A stretch of 64,000 nt of DNA from Methylotenera sp. (GCA_013141495.1 JABFQV010000001.1:91042-155041); one strand, 5' to 3'. Positions 29,855 to 38,687 are shown, numbered from the stretch's first letter. The notes: generated by a model from the sequence alone, not told the origin. Numbers and translations: made by a program.

Positions 29855-29906
29855 CTTGCCAGCGGCTGATAATTAATACTAAAGCCAACAAGTTGGCAAG
29901 TATCGC
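29855..29906. repeat. Structured element related to the insert in repeat copy B
   Basis: CTTGCCA (29855-29861) pairs with TGGCAAG (29894-29900), and internally GCCAAC pairs with GTTGGC around AA. The stretch from GCTGATAA to AAGTATCGC aligns with 31814-31853 (last 23 bases match at 19). It lies between the convergent stops of the cNMP-rhodanese gene and the PilB-like gene, so it may also terminate transcription. Confidence 0.5.
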
Positions 29907-29918
29907 AATCGCAAATAA

Positions 29919-31703
29919 TTAGTCATGTTCTAGCGGTGGCGCTACCTTTAATAGCTCCTCAATCGTGGTGATGCCTGCGGCTACCTTTTCTGCACCGTTG
30001 ATAATGAGTGGTTGCATGCCTTCTTGCCGCGCTAGTTTTGTGAGTTTGGCTAAGTCGGTATCTGGCGTAATCAGTTTGCGTAGTGCTGGCGTCATGGTGA
30101 GCATTTCATAAATACCGCTACGTCCTCTAAAGCCGGTATTGCGGCAGTCTAGGCAGCCAACAGGCTTGTAAATATGCTCAGGTTTTGGCAGTTTAAAGGT
30201 GCCAACCAGTGCGTCCCATTTACTTTGTTCGATAGGCTCGGCTACTTTACAGCTCGTGCATAAAGTGCGCACAAGGCGTTGAGCCATAATACCCAGCACT
30301 GTGGAGTGGATAAGATAAGAAGGTACGCCTAAGTCTAAAAGCCGTGTCACTGCAGAAGGGGAATCATTGGTGTGCAGGGTTGATAGCACCAAGTGTCCGG
30401 TCAGTGCAGCTTGAATCGCCATGTCTGCTGTTTCCAAGTCACGGATTTCACCCACCATAATAATGTCAGGGTCTTGTCGCATCAGCGTACGGATGCCGTC
30501 AGCAAAGCCGAGCCCGATGTTTTGCTGCACCTGCATTTGATTAAAAGCAGGCTCCACCATTTCAATTGGCTCCTCTACGGTACATACGTTAACTTCTGGC
30601 GTGGCCAATAGGCGCAGCGTGGAGTACAGTGTAGTGGTTTTACCAGAGCCAGTCGGGCCCGTTACCAAAATAATGCCATTGGGAGCTTTGGTCCAAGTAT
30701 TCCATTGATCTGCTTGTTTTTGCGAAAACCCCAGTGTTAAAAAGTCTTTACCTGAAATATCCGGTGAAAATATCCGCATGACTAGTTTTTCACCAAAGGC
30801 CGTCGGCATCGTGGATAAACGCAGTTCAATCTCTTGACCTTCAGCGGATAAGGTTTTGATGCGACCATCTTGGGGGCGGCGCTTCTCTACCATGTCCATA
30901 CGCCCCAGCAACTTGATGCGACTAGTGATGGCGTTCATGATGTTAGGCGGGAGTTGATATACCTGATGCAGCACACCATCAATTCTAAAGCGCATCAAAC
31001 CCATATTGCGTCTGGGTTCCAGGTGAATATCACTGGCACGCTGTTCAAAAGCGTATTTAAACAGCCAGTCCACAATGTTCACTACATGTTGTTCATTGGC
31101 ATCCAGATTTTTATCTTTACCAAGCTCAACCAATTGCTCAAAGTTCTGCACACCGACCACTTGCCCAGCCTTGGCTAAATTGGCGGCGTGCATCGAGCTT
31201 GCCAGGCTGTACATTTCAGGCAGATAGCGACTGACTTCAAGTGGATTGGCAACAACCAATTTCACTTTCATTTTAAGTACGCGTTCTAGATCAGGAATCC
31301 AGTCCGTGTTAAAGGGTTCAGTCGTTGCAATAACAGCTTCGCCATTTTTAACGGCAATCGGCATGATTTTTAATCGCTCTGCATAGCCCTTGGAAACGAT
31401 TTGTGCCGCTGTACCAAAATCCAGTTTAAGCGGGTCTATGTGGTAATAATCGAGGCCGGCATGAGCGGCAAGCCAAGAAGATAGCCATTCTACCGTGATG
31501 GCATTATGAGGGGATTTTAAATTTTTCCACTTTTGCTCACCAATGACGACGAGCGGGTGCAGGTTGGAGCTGTCTAATTTACGGTCTTTATAGAGCTTTT
31601 CAGCCTGAACTTTATCCAACATGCCATCATTGACCAACATGCGTAATGCGTCGCCCAATGAGAAGCGGCCGCTTGATTTAGTGGGGATGTCAGGCTTGCT
31701 CAT
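29919..31703 (-). CDS. Second PilB/GspE-family secretion ATPase (orphan)
   Basis: A 594-residue type II/IV secretion ATPase, paralogous to PilB at 15259. It has an N-terminal GspE_N/MshE-like region (about 10-170, FSLGDALRMLVNDGML), then the ATPase core. RASDIHLEP begins the N2 domain (about residue 226), Walker A is GPTGSGKTTTLYS (about 355), the Asp-rich EEPIE is present, Walker B is IIMVGEIRDLETAD and the His box is STLHTND. The zinc tetracysteine (CTSC, then CLDC) is kept. No pilin, platform or secretin gene adjoins it. It may be a second extension motor or serve a distant system. It is convergent with the cNMP-rhodanese gene. Confidence 0.85.
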   Translation of the reverse strand: MSKPDIPTKSSGRFSLGDALRMLVNDGMLDKVQAEKLYKDRKLDSSNLHPLVVIGEQKWKNLKSPHNAITVEWLSSWLAAHAGLDYYHIDPLKLDFGTAAQIVSKGYAERLKIMPIAVKNGEAVIATTEPFNTDWIPDLERVLKMKVKLVVANPLEVSRYLPEMYSLASSMHAANLAKAGQVVGVQNFEQLVELGKDKNLDANEQHVVNIVDWLFKYAFEQRASDIHLEPRRNMGLMRFRIDGVLHQVYQLPPNIMNAITSRIKLLGRMDMVEKRRPQDGRIKTLSAEGQEIELRLSTMPTAFGEKLVMRIFSPDISGKDFLTLGFSQKQADQWNTWTKAPNGIILVTGPTGSGKTTTLYSTLRLLATPEVNVCTVEEPIEMVEPAFNQMQVQQNIGLGFADGIRTLMRQDPDIIMVGEIRDLETADMAIQAALTGHLVLSTLHTNDSPSAVTRLLDLGVPSYLIHSTVLGIMAQRLVRTLCTSCKVAEPIEQSKWDALVGTFKLPKPEHIYKPVGCLDCRNTGFRGRSGIYEMLTMTPALRKLITPDTDLAKLTKLARQEGMQPLIINGAEKVAAGITTIEELLKVAPPLEHD

Positions 31704-31771
31704 TTATATTACCTTGTGTATTGATTGACTCAATGTATCGGGCACTTTTATAAATCCAACTTTTGTCATTA

Positions 31772-31909
31772 TACGGCGTTGCTCACAAAAAATAATTCCT
31801 TACCAGAGGTGAGCTGATAAGCACTACTAAGCCAGCAAGCTGACAAGTATTGCTAATATATCAAACATATACCGCGTCATTATTTTTTGTTCGCGCCTTG
31901 TCTAATTTA
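31772..31909. repeat. Dispersed palindromic repeat, copy B, interrupted by a 54-base insert
   Basis: This lies in the gene-free stretch 31704-32077. Bases 31772-31803 and 31858-31909 are homologous to the continuous 84-base copy A at 26488-26571; the 54 bases 31804-31857 are extra and resemble the element at 29855-29906. Stem arms AAAAATAAT (31788-31796) and ATTATTTTT (31879-31887) pair. I see no gene in the rest of the stretch. Confidence 0.68.
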
Positions 31910-31912
31910 TCG

Positions 31913-31947
31913 CACCAATCTTGCCGCTTTAGCGACTTAGATTGGTG
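31913..31947. terminator. Nested hairpin upstream of repeat B, after nadC region
   Basis: CACCAATCT (31913-31921) and AGATTGGTG (31939-31947) are exact complements. The 17-base loop itself contains CGCT/AGCG (31925-31928 and 31931-31934). It sits between the pilB-like start and the nadC stop, which are on the same strand. It could end the nadC transcript or be part of the repeat structure next to it. Confidence 0.45.
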
Positions 31948-32077
31948 GTGATGCCAAGAACTGGTAGAAATTTGTATTTATAGAAGTACCCTATCTTAAC
32001 ATGCGCCTAAATCCCCGTGCCCTTAAAGTTTAAATTGTGCTTGGGTAACCGGCGATTTAAGCCGCTTGAAAGTATCT

Positions 32078-32959
32078 TTATATTTTAACGCGCATTGAAA
32101 AGTCAATCGCCTGTATATTTTTTGTAAGCGCGCCGATAGAAATACGATCTACGCCAGTAAGCGCTATTTCACGTATGTTTTCTAAAGTAATGCCACCGGA
32201 AGCTTCTAAAACCGCTTTTTTGTTATTGTTAGCGTTGATTTCTACAGCTTGGCACAGTAAATCAATACTAAAGTTATCTAATAAAATGTTGGTGGCGCCC
32301 GCACAGAGCGCTTGCGCTAGTTCGTCTAAGTCTTCAACTTCAATTTGTATAGGTTTGTCTGCACCTAGTGCAAACGCGGCTTGCATTACAGCGCCAATGC
32401 TACCAGCCGCTGCAATGTGGTTTTCTTTAATTAAAATACCATCGTATAAAGCCAAGCGCTGATTATGGCCACCGCCCACCGTAACTGCGTACTTTTGCGC
32501 TAATCTTAAGTGTGGAATGGTTTTGCGGGTGTCTAAAATTTTTGCATCTATGCCAGCAATGGCCTCAACATATTTTCGTGTTTCTGTTGCGGTGGCAGAG
32601 AGGGTTTGTAAAAAATTAAGCGCACAACGTTCAGCAGTCAGTAGCGAGCGAGCTAAACCTTTGATTTTACATAGAACTTGCTGTGGTGGTGCATGCTGAC
32701 CCTCGGTGACGAACCAGTCAATCTCCACATTGGCGTCAACTTGCTTGAAACATGCGTTTACCCAATCAATGCCACAAATCACCGCCGATTCACGTACAAC
32801 AATCGAGGCGCTTGCTATCTGCGTGCTTGGTACGAGTAGAGCGGTGAGGTCGCCGGACCCAATATCTTCATCTAATGCCGCTTGCACCTGATTTTGCACC
32901 AAAGTCAGGAATGCGGCTGACCCATACGGGTAGGCGTTGTTAAATAATGTCTTTGTCAT
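32078..32959 (-). CDS. nadC: Nicotinate-nucleotide pyrophosphorylase (carboxylating)
   Basis: Quinolinate phosphoribosyltransferase of de novo NAD synthesis: quinolinate plus PRPP to nicotinate mononucleotide and CO2. The 293-residue protein has an N-terminal DEDIGSGDLTALLVP, the substrate-binding KILDTRKTIPHLRLAQKYAV (about residues 139-158), GGGHNQRLALYDGILIKENHI (about 162-182) and the C-terminal barrel motifs EASGGI and VDRISIGALT. nadA and nadB are not adjacent. The divergent GST gene starts 74 bases away. Confidence 0.96.
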   Translation of the reverse strand: MTKTLFNNAYPYGSAAFLTLVQNQVQAALDEDIGSGDLTALLVPSTQIASASIVVRESAVICGIDWVNACFKQVDANVEIDWFVTEGQHAPPQQVLCKIKGLARSLLTAERCALNFLQTLSATATETRKYVEAIAGIDAKILDTRKTIPHLRLAQKYAVTVGGGHNQRLALYDGILIKENHIAAAGSIGAVMQAAFALGADKPIQIEVEDLDELAQALCAGATNILLDNFSIDLLCQAVEINANNNKKAVLEASGGITLENIREIALTGVDRISIGALTKNIQAIDFSMRVKI

Positions 32960-32982
32960 GATGAAGGTCGTGTTGATTGAAC

Positions 32983-32988
32983 TATAAT
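32983..32988 (+). promoter_or_regulatory. -10 element (TATAAT) of the GST gene
   Basis: A consensus TATAAT in the nadC/GST divergent region; initiation would be near 32995. This places the start of transcription downstream of the TTG at 32977, which argues that the true GST start codon is 33022 or 33034. No good -35 lies at the expected place. Confidence 0.45.
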
Positions 32989-33033
32989 GCTACCAAACAT
33001 TCTATCTATCGTAACAATAACATGCTTAAAATT

Positions 33034-33666
33034 ATGAAGCTTTTATATACAGTAAACAGCCCGTACGCACGTAAAGTACGCATTGTGGCCGCAGAAAAGC
33101 ATATCGATATCACTTTGCAAGAAGTGGTGTTGGCTGACCCTGACTGCCCGGTGAAACAATATAATCCATTGGGCAAAGTGCCGGTGTTGATTTTAGCTGA
33201 TGGCGATAGTTTGTATGATTCGCGCGTCATTGCCGAGTATCTGGATAATCGCAACCCTGTTGCACATTTAATTCCTAAAGATAATAGTTCAAAGTCTGCC
33301 GTGCGCAGATGGGAAGCGCTTGCTGATGGTGTGTGTGATGCGGCGGTTGCCGTGATGTTAGAGCAGCGTAAGCCAGAGGCGAAGCAAGATACTGCATTTA
33401 TACTCAAACAAATGGATAAGGTCACACGTGGATTATCAGCACTCAATGATGAGTTGGGTAAAAACCATGACGCAGGTAAAAATAAATGGTGTGTGGATGA
33501 CACCTTTAGCTTAGCTGATATTGCTGTGGGTTGTATGTTGGGTTATGTGAGTTTAAGGTTTGGTTCGGTAATTGATTTGGCTGCGGATTATCCAAATTTA
33601 GAGCGCTTGCAGGCTAATTTACTTAAACGCCAATCTTTTAAAGACAGCATGCCAGTGGCAAATTAA
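33034..33666 (+). CDS. Glutathione S-transferase family protein
   Basis: A cytosolic GST of about 210 residues from the chosen start. The N-terminal thioredoxin-like domain begins MKLLYTVNSPYARKVR, where SPYARKV is the active-site region. NPLGKVPVLI carries the cis-Pro, and DSRVIAEYLD is the glutathione gamma-Glu site. An all-alpha C-terminal domain follows, with FSLADIAVGCMLGY. I prefer ATG 33034 because family members start just before LLY; ATG 33022 is possible, and the upstream TTG at 32977 would precede a TATAAT box. Beta- or SspA-like subclass cannot be decided; substrate unknown. Confidence 0.82.
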   Translation: MKLLYTVNSPYARKVRIVAAEKHIDITLQEVVLADPDCPVKQYNPLGKVPVLILADGDSLYDSRVIAEYLDNRNPVAHLIPKDNSSKSAVRRWEALADGVCDAAVAVMLEQRKPEAKQDTAFILKQMDKVTRGLSALNDELGKNHDAGKNKWCVDDTFSLADIAVGCMLGYVSLRFGSVIDLAADYPNLERLQANLLKRQSFKDSMPVAN

Positions 33667-33693
33667 CTCAGCATCAACTTTTGATGCTGAGTT
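33665..33693. terminator. 13-bp hairpin between GST gene and hypothetical gene
   Basis: AACTCAGCATCAA (33665-33677) and its exact complement (33681-33693) surround a 3-base loop. The left arm overlaps the GST stop codon. It is convergent with the next gene, so it probably acts in both directions. Confidence 0.7.
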
Positions 33694-33709
33694 ACCAATC
33701 AGCAGGCGT

Positions 33710-34039
33710 CTAAATAATGCCGGTCGTTTCATCCAATAAGCCAGAAAGTTGTGTTTTTTGGCGCATGGATTGTCTTTCATTTAAGCGTTTTTGTGCCGCC
33801 TGTGGCAAGTCTGTAAAGCGAATGGTATTGCGTGCGACGAGAAGCGCAATCAGGTCTTCCAATACGCGTGCTAAATGAATATCACTTTCACGAAAAGCAT
33901 CACCTTCTGTCAGCGCCTGTTCCAGAAAATCCAGGTACTCCTTCGCATCATTTTCAACGAATAACCAGTCTTGACCAAGGTTCTCAGTAGCGCTTGCAGC
34001 GATAATTCCACCCTTTGCATTTTTTAGTATGTAAGCCAT
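33710..34039 (-). CDS. Conserved hypothetical protein (so-called tryptophan synthase beta-like)
   Basis: A 109-residue soluble acidic protein. It starts MAYILKNAKGGIIAAS, followed by an Asp/Glu-rich middle (FVENDAKEYLDFLEQAL) and a helical region LARVLEDLIALLVARN, ending in a basic helix. Proteins like this in betaproteobacteria carry the misleading name tryptophan synthase subunit beta-like; nothing in the sequence supports an enzymatic role. The DLPQAAQKRLNERQ segment suggests a helical interaction module. It lies 70 bases upstream of, and reads away from, the mnmA stop on the same strand. Function unknown. Confidence 0.75.
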   Translation of the reverse strand: MAYILKNAKGGIIAASATENLGQDWLFVENDAKEYLDFLEQALTEGDAFRESDIHLARVLEDLIALLVARNTIRFTDLPQAAQKRLNERQSMRQKTQLSGLLDETTGII

Positions 34040-34109
34040 CTGAACCTCGATTGGTATTTAGGGTTTAATTGTGTGTCGATGTTATCAATTACGTTTAAAT
34101 TTATGGGGC

Positions 34110-35219
34110 TTAAATTGCGCCAGTAATAATGCCGCCACCTAGGCAAACGTTACTTTCATACACCACAGCCGATTGCCCCGGCGTGATTGCCCATTGTTTT
34201 TGGCCAAATTTGATTTCAACTTCGTCTTTGGTAATGCGGTCAATTTCACATGGTGCATCAGGTTGACGGTAGCGCGTCTTTGCCGCATACACCCAATTGG
34301 TCACGGGTGGCTCCGGGTCTATCCATGTCAGTTGGCTCGCTAATAGTCCGTCATTGAGCAATAGCGGGTGTTCGTGGCCTTGCACCACGATGAGTTCGTT
34401 TTTCGCCATATCTTTGGCCGCAACAAACCAAGGCTCGCCGTTACTGTCGCGGCTGCCTCCTATTTTCAAGCCTTGGCGCTGACCTAGCGTGTAGTACATC
34501 AGGCCCTCATGGCGACCAACGAGCTTACCTTCTGGCGTTTTGATGTCCCCTGGCTTACGCGGCAGGTATTTGCTTAAAAATTCCTGAAATGGCCGTTCAC
34601 CGATAAAGCAGATGCCAGTAGAGTCTTTTTTCTCTGCATTGATTAGCCCGGCCTCACGTGCAATTTCACGCACCTCGCGCTTTAAATAGGTGCCGAGCGG
34701 GAATAGTGTTTTAGAAAGTTGCGCTTGGTTTAAGCGATATAAGAAGTAACTTTGATCTTTGCTACCATCATCGGCTTTCATCAATTGAAATAAGCCCGGT
34801 TTAAGCGGGTTTTCACGTACCTGAGCGTAATGACCAGTGGCGATTAAGTCTGCGCCCATGCTCATGGCGTGATCTAAAAATGCTTTGAATTTAATTTCGG
34901 CATTACAAAGGATATCCGGGTTAGGCGTGCGTCCTGCTTGGTATTCACTTAAAAAATTAGAAAATACACGGTCTTTATATTCTTTACTAAAGTTCACAGC
35001 TTCAATATCAATGCCGATTTTGTCGGCAACGGATACGGCGTCAATTAAATCTTGTTTGCTTGAGCAGTATTCATCGGTGTCATCATCTTCCCAGTTTTTC
35101 ATGAAGAGACCAGTCACTTCATAGCCTTGCTGTTTTAGCAGTAGTGCGGTGACAGATGAGTCAACGCCGCCAGACAGGCCGACGACGATTTTTTTCTTTT
35201 GCGATTTGTTTAGGTTCAT
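34110..35219 (-). CDS. mnmA: tRNA-specific 2-thiouridylase MnmA
   Basis: Thiolates U34 of tRNA Lys, Glu and Gln at position 2, taking sulfur relayed from IscS. The 369-residue protein has the PP-loop [10 protein letters not shown] (residues 14-23), MKNWEDDD (about 40-47), the first catalytic Cys in [14 protein letters not shown] (about 100-113) and the second in [16 protein letters not shown] (about 200-215), then the C-terminal beta-barrel. It starts 11 bases after nudJ, the same nudJ-mnmA pairing as in enterobacteria. Confidence 0.96.
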   Translation of the reverse strand: MNLNKSQKKKIVVGLSGGVDSSVTALLLKQQGYEVTGLFMKNWEDDDTDEYCSSKQDLIDAVSVADKIGIDIEAVNFSKEYKDRVFSNFLSEYQAGRTPNPDILCNAEIKFKAFLDHAMSMGADLIATGHYAQVRENPLKPGLFQLMKADDGSKDQSYFLYRLNQAQLSKTLFPLGTYLKREVREIAREAGLINAEKKDSTGICFIGERPFQEFLSKYLPRKPGDIKTPEGKLVGRHEGLMYYTLGQRQGLKIGGSRDSNGEPWFVAAKDMAKNELIVVQGHEHPLLLNDGLLASQLTWIDPEPPVTNWVYAAKTRYRQPDAPCEIDRITKDEVEIKFGQKQWAITPGQSAVVYESNVCLGGGIITGAI

Positions 35220-35230
35220 GGTTAGTAAAT

Positions 35231-35674
35231 TTATAGATGGGTCACAACAGACAATGGAAAACGTTGCCCATTTAAATAATCTTCAATACAGGTAAGCACT
35301 TGCGGGCTACGCATCAGCATGGCCTTACTGCGGATTTCATCTGCGGTCATCCATACGGCACGAATAATGCCTTCGTCTAATGCAAGTTCTGGTTGATGAT
35401 TGCTCACGTGACCTATGTAGGCAAAGCGCAGGTAGGTCGTGTCGTTATGTTCATGCTTCCAATGATAAACCCCTAATAACGCGGTTGGGTTAAAGCTGTA
35501 GGCGGTTTCTTCCATCGTTTCGCGAATGACCGCTTCAAGCAGTGATTCGTTATCTTCCAAATGACCCGCTGGCTGATTAAAGCGATTGCCACGGTCAGTG
35601 GTTTCTTCTACCAGTAAGAATTTACCGTTGTCTTCTACAATTGCCGCGACGGTGGCATGAGGCATCCATTGCAT
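35231..35674 (-). CDS. nudJ: Nudix hydrolase, NudJ-like
   Basis: A 147-residue Nudix phosphohydrolase. The Nudix box runs [20 protein letters not shown], followed by T (about residues 37-57), with the REtxEE metal-binding helix intact. The N-terminus [21 protein letters not shown] matches the NudJ subgroup, which hydrolyses thiamine pyrophosphate precursors and nucleoside di- and triphosphates in E. coli. Position directly before mnmA supports the NudJ assignment. Substrate remains inference. Confidence 0.85.
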   Translation of the reverse strand: MQWMPHATVAAIVEDNGKFLLVEETTDRGNRFNQPAGHLEDNESLLEAVIRETMEETAYSFNPTALLGVYHWKHEHNDTTYLRFAYIGHVSNHQPELALDEGIIRAVWMTADEIRSKAMLMRSPQVLTCIEDYLNGQRFPLSVVTHL

Positions 35675-35762
35675 GATGTGTATCTTAATGTTTAAGTGAC
35701 TGCTATTTTACCCCGATTTTAACCTGAAGCAGAGGGTTTGCGCATTCGTCGTTTACCGGTTG

Positions 35763-36398
35763 TTATGCCAACAGTTTAGGGAACAGGTCGACTACACCGT
35801 GTGCAATAAACTCAACAGCCATTGCGGCTAAAATCAAACCCATTAAGCGCGTGACAATGTTAATACCTATGATGCCGAGCCTGTTGGAGATGGCGACAGA
35901 CAACCTTAATACTAGAAAGATGATGATGCAGACAATAAAGATGGGGATAATTAAAGAAAGGTGGCCGATAAAGCTACTGTTTTGCTGAGCGGCAATAATC
36001 ATGTTACTAATGGCGCCAGGGCCAGCTAGCAAGGGGATGCTGAGTGGTACAATGGCAATGACTTCACGCTCAGCCAGCGTTTGTGCTTCTTCTGGCGTTT
36101 GGCTGGTGCCGCTTTGTTTGCCGTGCATCATGGAGATGGCAATTAACATGAGTAAAATGCCACCGCCGACCTGAAAAGACGGGATGGATACGCCAAAAAA
36201 ATGCAGAATAGTATCGCCAAAAAAAGCCGAAACAGCCAGTACGATAAATACGGTAAATGCGGCTGTTTTTGCAGTTTTAGCACGGTCATTAACACTCCAG
36301 CCGCTGGTGGCGCTAATAAAAATAGGCACACTGCCAATCGGATTAACAATGGCAAATAAAGCAATAGTTATTTTGAAAAGAGCCGCCCAGTCTGTCAT
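35763..36398 (-). CDS. MarC-family integral membrane protein
   Basis: A six-helix inner-membrane protein of about 211 residues, NAAT/MarC family (UPF0056), function unknown; early claims of a multiple-antibiotic-resistance role were not borne out. Visible features are LFAIVNPIGSVPIFIS in the first helix, FQVGGGILLMLIAISM, then PLSIPLLAGPGAISNMIIAA, with a small cytoplasmic loop between (QTPEEAQTLAERE). I chose ATG 36398 (AAGG nine bases upstream) rather than GTG 36431. Divergent from maf. Confidence 0.85.
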   Translation of the reverse strand: MTDWAALFKITIALFAIVNPIGSVPIFISATSGWSVNDRAKTAKTAAFTVFIVLAVSAFFGDTILHFFGVSIPSFQVGGGILLMLIAISMMHGKQSGTSQTPEEAQTLAEREVIAIVPLSIPLLAGPGAISNMIIAAQQNSSFIGHLSLIIPIFIVCIIIFLVLRLSVAISNRLGIIGINIVTRLMGLILAAMAVEFIAHGVVDLFPKLLA

Positions 36399-36474
36399 GC
36401 AATGCCTTATAAACTTAAAGTGTTGACGCACTTAAATCTTTGTCAATTGATGTATAGTAAATTAAAGTGCCAAT

Positions 36475-37077
36475 ATGAGTAACAACATTCTTACCCAACC
36501 AACCATTTATCTTGCATCGCGCAGTCCACGTCGCGTGGAGTTATTAGCGCAAATCGGGTTGCATTGCAAAATTGCGCCAGCAGACATCGATGAAACGCAA
36601 TTGATAGATGAATCCCCAGAAGCTTATGTGACAAGATTAGCGCATGAAAAGGCAATGGCATGCCAGCAAAGGTTGCCCGCTGCAGAAAGATCGCACCCGG
36701 TGCTGGCGGCAGATACTACGGTGGTCTTGGCAGGGCAGGTTTTAGGTAAACCTGAAAATGACGATGATGCACGCCACATGTTGCAGGCATTGTCAGGAAG
36801 TGTGCATCAAGTACATACCGCAGTGGCATTAGCATTTGCAGGTGCGATTGAAGTGGTACTGTCCACGACCAGGGTGGAAATGATGCCCCTTTCAACAATG
36901 CAAATTGATTGTTATATTGCATCGGGTGAACATTTAGATAAAGCTGGTAGCTACGGCATACAGGGATTAGCAGGCGCTTGGATTAAACGCATAGAAGGCA
37001 GTTATACTGGCGTGATGGGGTTGCCAATTTATGAGACAGCGGTTCTGCTGAGAAAACATCAGTTGATAGTTTTGTAA
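36475..37077 (+). CDS. maf: Maf-family nucleoside triphosphate pyrophosphatase
   Basis: A housecleaning enzyme hydrolysing non-canonical or modified nucleotides (dTTP/UTP type in E. coli YhdE). The 200-residue protein has the phosphate-binding SRSPRRVELL (residues 15-24), VTRLAHEKA (about 53-61), the catalytic AADTTVVL (about 80-87) and the C-terminal GSYGIQGLAGAWIKRIEGSYTG region cited in part as GIQGLAG and GSYTGVMGLP. The maf-rng order is the same as E. coli yhdE-rng, which favours the MafA (dTTP/UTP) group. Confidence 0.92.
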   Translation: MSNNILTQPTIYLASRSPRRVELLAQIGLHCKIAPADIDETQLIDESPEAYVTRLAHEKAMACQQRLPAAERSHPVLAADTTVVLAGQVLGKPENDDDARHMLQALSGSVHQVHTAVALAFAGAIEVVLSTTRVEMMPLSTMQIDCYIASGEHLDKAGSYGIQGLAGAWIKRIEGSYTGVMGLPIYETAVLLRKHQLIVL

Positions 37078-37133
37078 TCAAATTTGAAATTACAGCTGTA
37101 AATAAAACTAAAAATGAATGAAACGAGTATAAA

Positions 37134-38585
37134 TTGAGTGAAGACATACTGATTAACGTCACCCCGCAAGAAACGCGCATTGCGATGATAGAAAATGGCG
37201 TCATGCAAGAGTTGCAAATAGAGCGTAGTTCATCGTTGGGTTTGGTGGGTAATATATACCGTGGCGTTGTGTGCCGGGTATTGCCTGGCATGCAATCTGC
37301 CTTTGTGGAAATGGGCTTGCAACGCGCCGCTTTTTTGCATGCGGGTGACATTGTTGAGTGTGGCGATTCTGCAGCGCAGCGACCGATCCAGGAAGTATTG
37401 CATGAAGGACAGTCTTTGATGGTGCAGGTAATCAAAGAGCCAATAGGCACCAAGGGCGCAAGGCTAACAACGCAAATCAGCATCGCCGGGCGCTTTCTTG
37501 TATATTTGCCGCAACAGGATCATATTGGCGTGTCGCAACGGATAGAGTCTGAAGCTGAGCGTGAGCTATTAAAAGCACGCTTGCTCGGCCTTTTGCCAGA
37601 AAACCGCGTAGGCGGCTATATTATAAGAACCATGTCTGAAACAGCAACCGATGAAGAGTTGCTCGCTGATATCGATTATTTAACTAAAACATGGGCGCAT
37701 ATCCGTGCACAAAGCATCTTGGTAGCTGAACGCGCGCTGATTTTTCAGGATCTGAATTTACCGATGCGCGTGTTGCGCGATGTAGTATGCGCTGACACCG
37801 AGGCTGTACGTGTTGACTCCAGTGAAACGTATCAGAAGCTGGTGGACTTTGCTAATTTATATGCGATGACGGCTTTAGATAAACTGGTGCATTATCAAGG
37901 TGAGCGTCCGCTTTTTGATTTGTATAATATTGAGCCGGAAATTGAAAAAGCGATGTCACGTAAGGTGGAGCTTAAATCTGGCGGCTATTTGATTTTTGAT
38001 CAAACGGAAGCGTTGACGACGGTAGATGTAAACACCGGTAGTTTTGTCAGCGGTAAAAATCTATCAGACACCATTTTCAAAACCAACCTTGAAGCCGCGC
38101 AATCCATTGCACGCCAGCTACGCTTAAGAAACTTGGGCGGCATTATCATTATCGATTTTATTGATATGGATGAGGATGCACAGCGCGAGGCCGTGTTGGA
38201 AGAGTTGAAAAAAGCCGTCGCGCGTGACCGTGCCCGCACTGGCGTAAACGGCTTTACACCATTAGGTTTGGTGGAAATGACGCGTAAACGTACGCGTGAG
38301 AGTTTGGCGCATATTTTATGTGAACCCTGTACGGCCTGCCAAGGGCGAGGCGAACGCAAAACCGCACAAACGGTATGTTATGAAATTTTACGTGAGTTAT
38401 TACGCGAAGCTCGTCAGTTTAGCGCACGTGAACTACGCGTGCTTGCGGCACCTAAAGTGATTGATATGTTGCTGGATGAAGAGTCACAAAGTCTGGCGAA
38501 TTTATCTGACTTTATTGGCAAGCCTATTTCTCTGCAGGCTGAATCAAATTACAGCCAGGAGTCATTTGATATTATTTTGATGTAG
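37134..38585 (+). CDS. rng: Ribonuclease G
   Basis: An RNase E/G endoribonuclease, maturing the 16S rRNA 5' end and decaying some mRNAs. The 483-residue protein has an N-terminal S1 domain (GNIYRGVVCRVLPGMQSAFV, about 37-56) and catalytic DNase I-like subdomain with DVNTGSFVSGKN (about 300-311) and IIIDFIDMDEDAQ (about 338-350). The Zn-link cysteines are in CEPCTACQGRG (about 395). It lacks the long degradosome scaffold of RNase E. The start must be TTG at 37134: no ATG or GTG lies in frame between the preceding stop and the conserved ILINVTPQETR. Confidence 0.95.
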   Translation: MSEDILINVTPQETRIAMIENGVMQELQIERSSSLGLVGNIYRGVVCRVLPGMQSAFVEMGLQRAAFLHAGDIVECGDSAAQRPIQEVLHEGQSLMVQVIKEPIGTKGARLTTQISIAGRFLVYLPQQDHIGVSQRIESEAERELLKARLLGLLPENRVGGYIIRTMSETATDEELLADIDYLTKTWAHIRAQSILVAERALIFQDLNLPMRVLRDVVCADTEAVRVDSSETYQKLVDFANLYAMTALDKLVHYQGERPLFDLYNIEPEIEKAMSRKVELKSGGYLIFDQTEALTTVDVNTGSFVSGKNLSDTIFKTNLEAAQSIARQLRLRNLGGIIIIDFIDMDEDAQREAVLEELKKAVARDRARTGVNGFTPLGLVEMTRKRTRESLAHILCEPCTACQGRGERKTAQTVCYEILRELLREARQFSARELRVLAAPKVIDMLLDEESQSLANLSDFIGKPISLQAESNYSQESFDIILM

Positions 38586-38616
38586 TACGTTTTGATCTAG
38601 TACGTTGTGTTGAAAC

Positions 38617-38640
38617 GTATAAAGTCTAACCGCTTTATAC
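38617..38640. terminator. Hairpin between convergent rng and dynamin-like gene
   Basis: GTATAAAG (38617-38624) and CTTTATAC (38633-38640) are exact complements around an 8-base loop, 31 bases after the rng stop. It is AT-rich without a clear T-run, so only moderately convincing. Confidence 0.4.
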
Positions 38641-38687
38641 ACATCAATTTTCACCACTGTAAGCTGTGTTTAATGCGTAGATAGCAC

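Noticed and set aside
32977..33033. TTG-initiated N-terminal extension of the GST
   Set aside because: The TTG precedes a TATAAT box and conserved GST sequence begins at 33034, so the extension is probably not translated.
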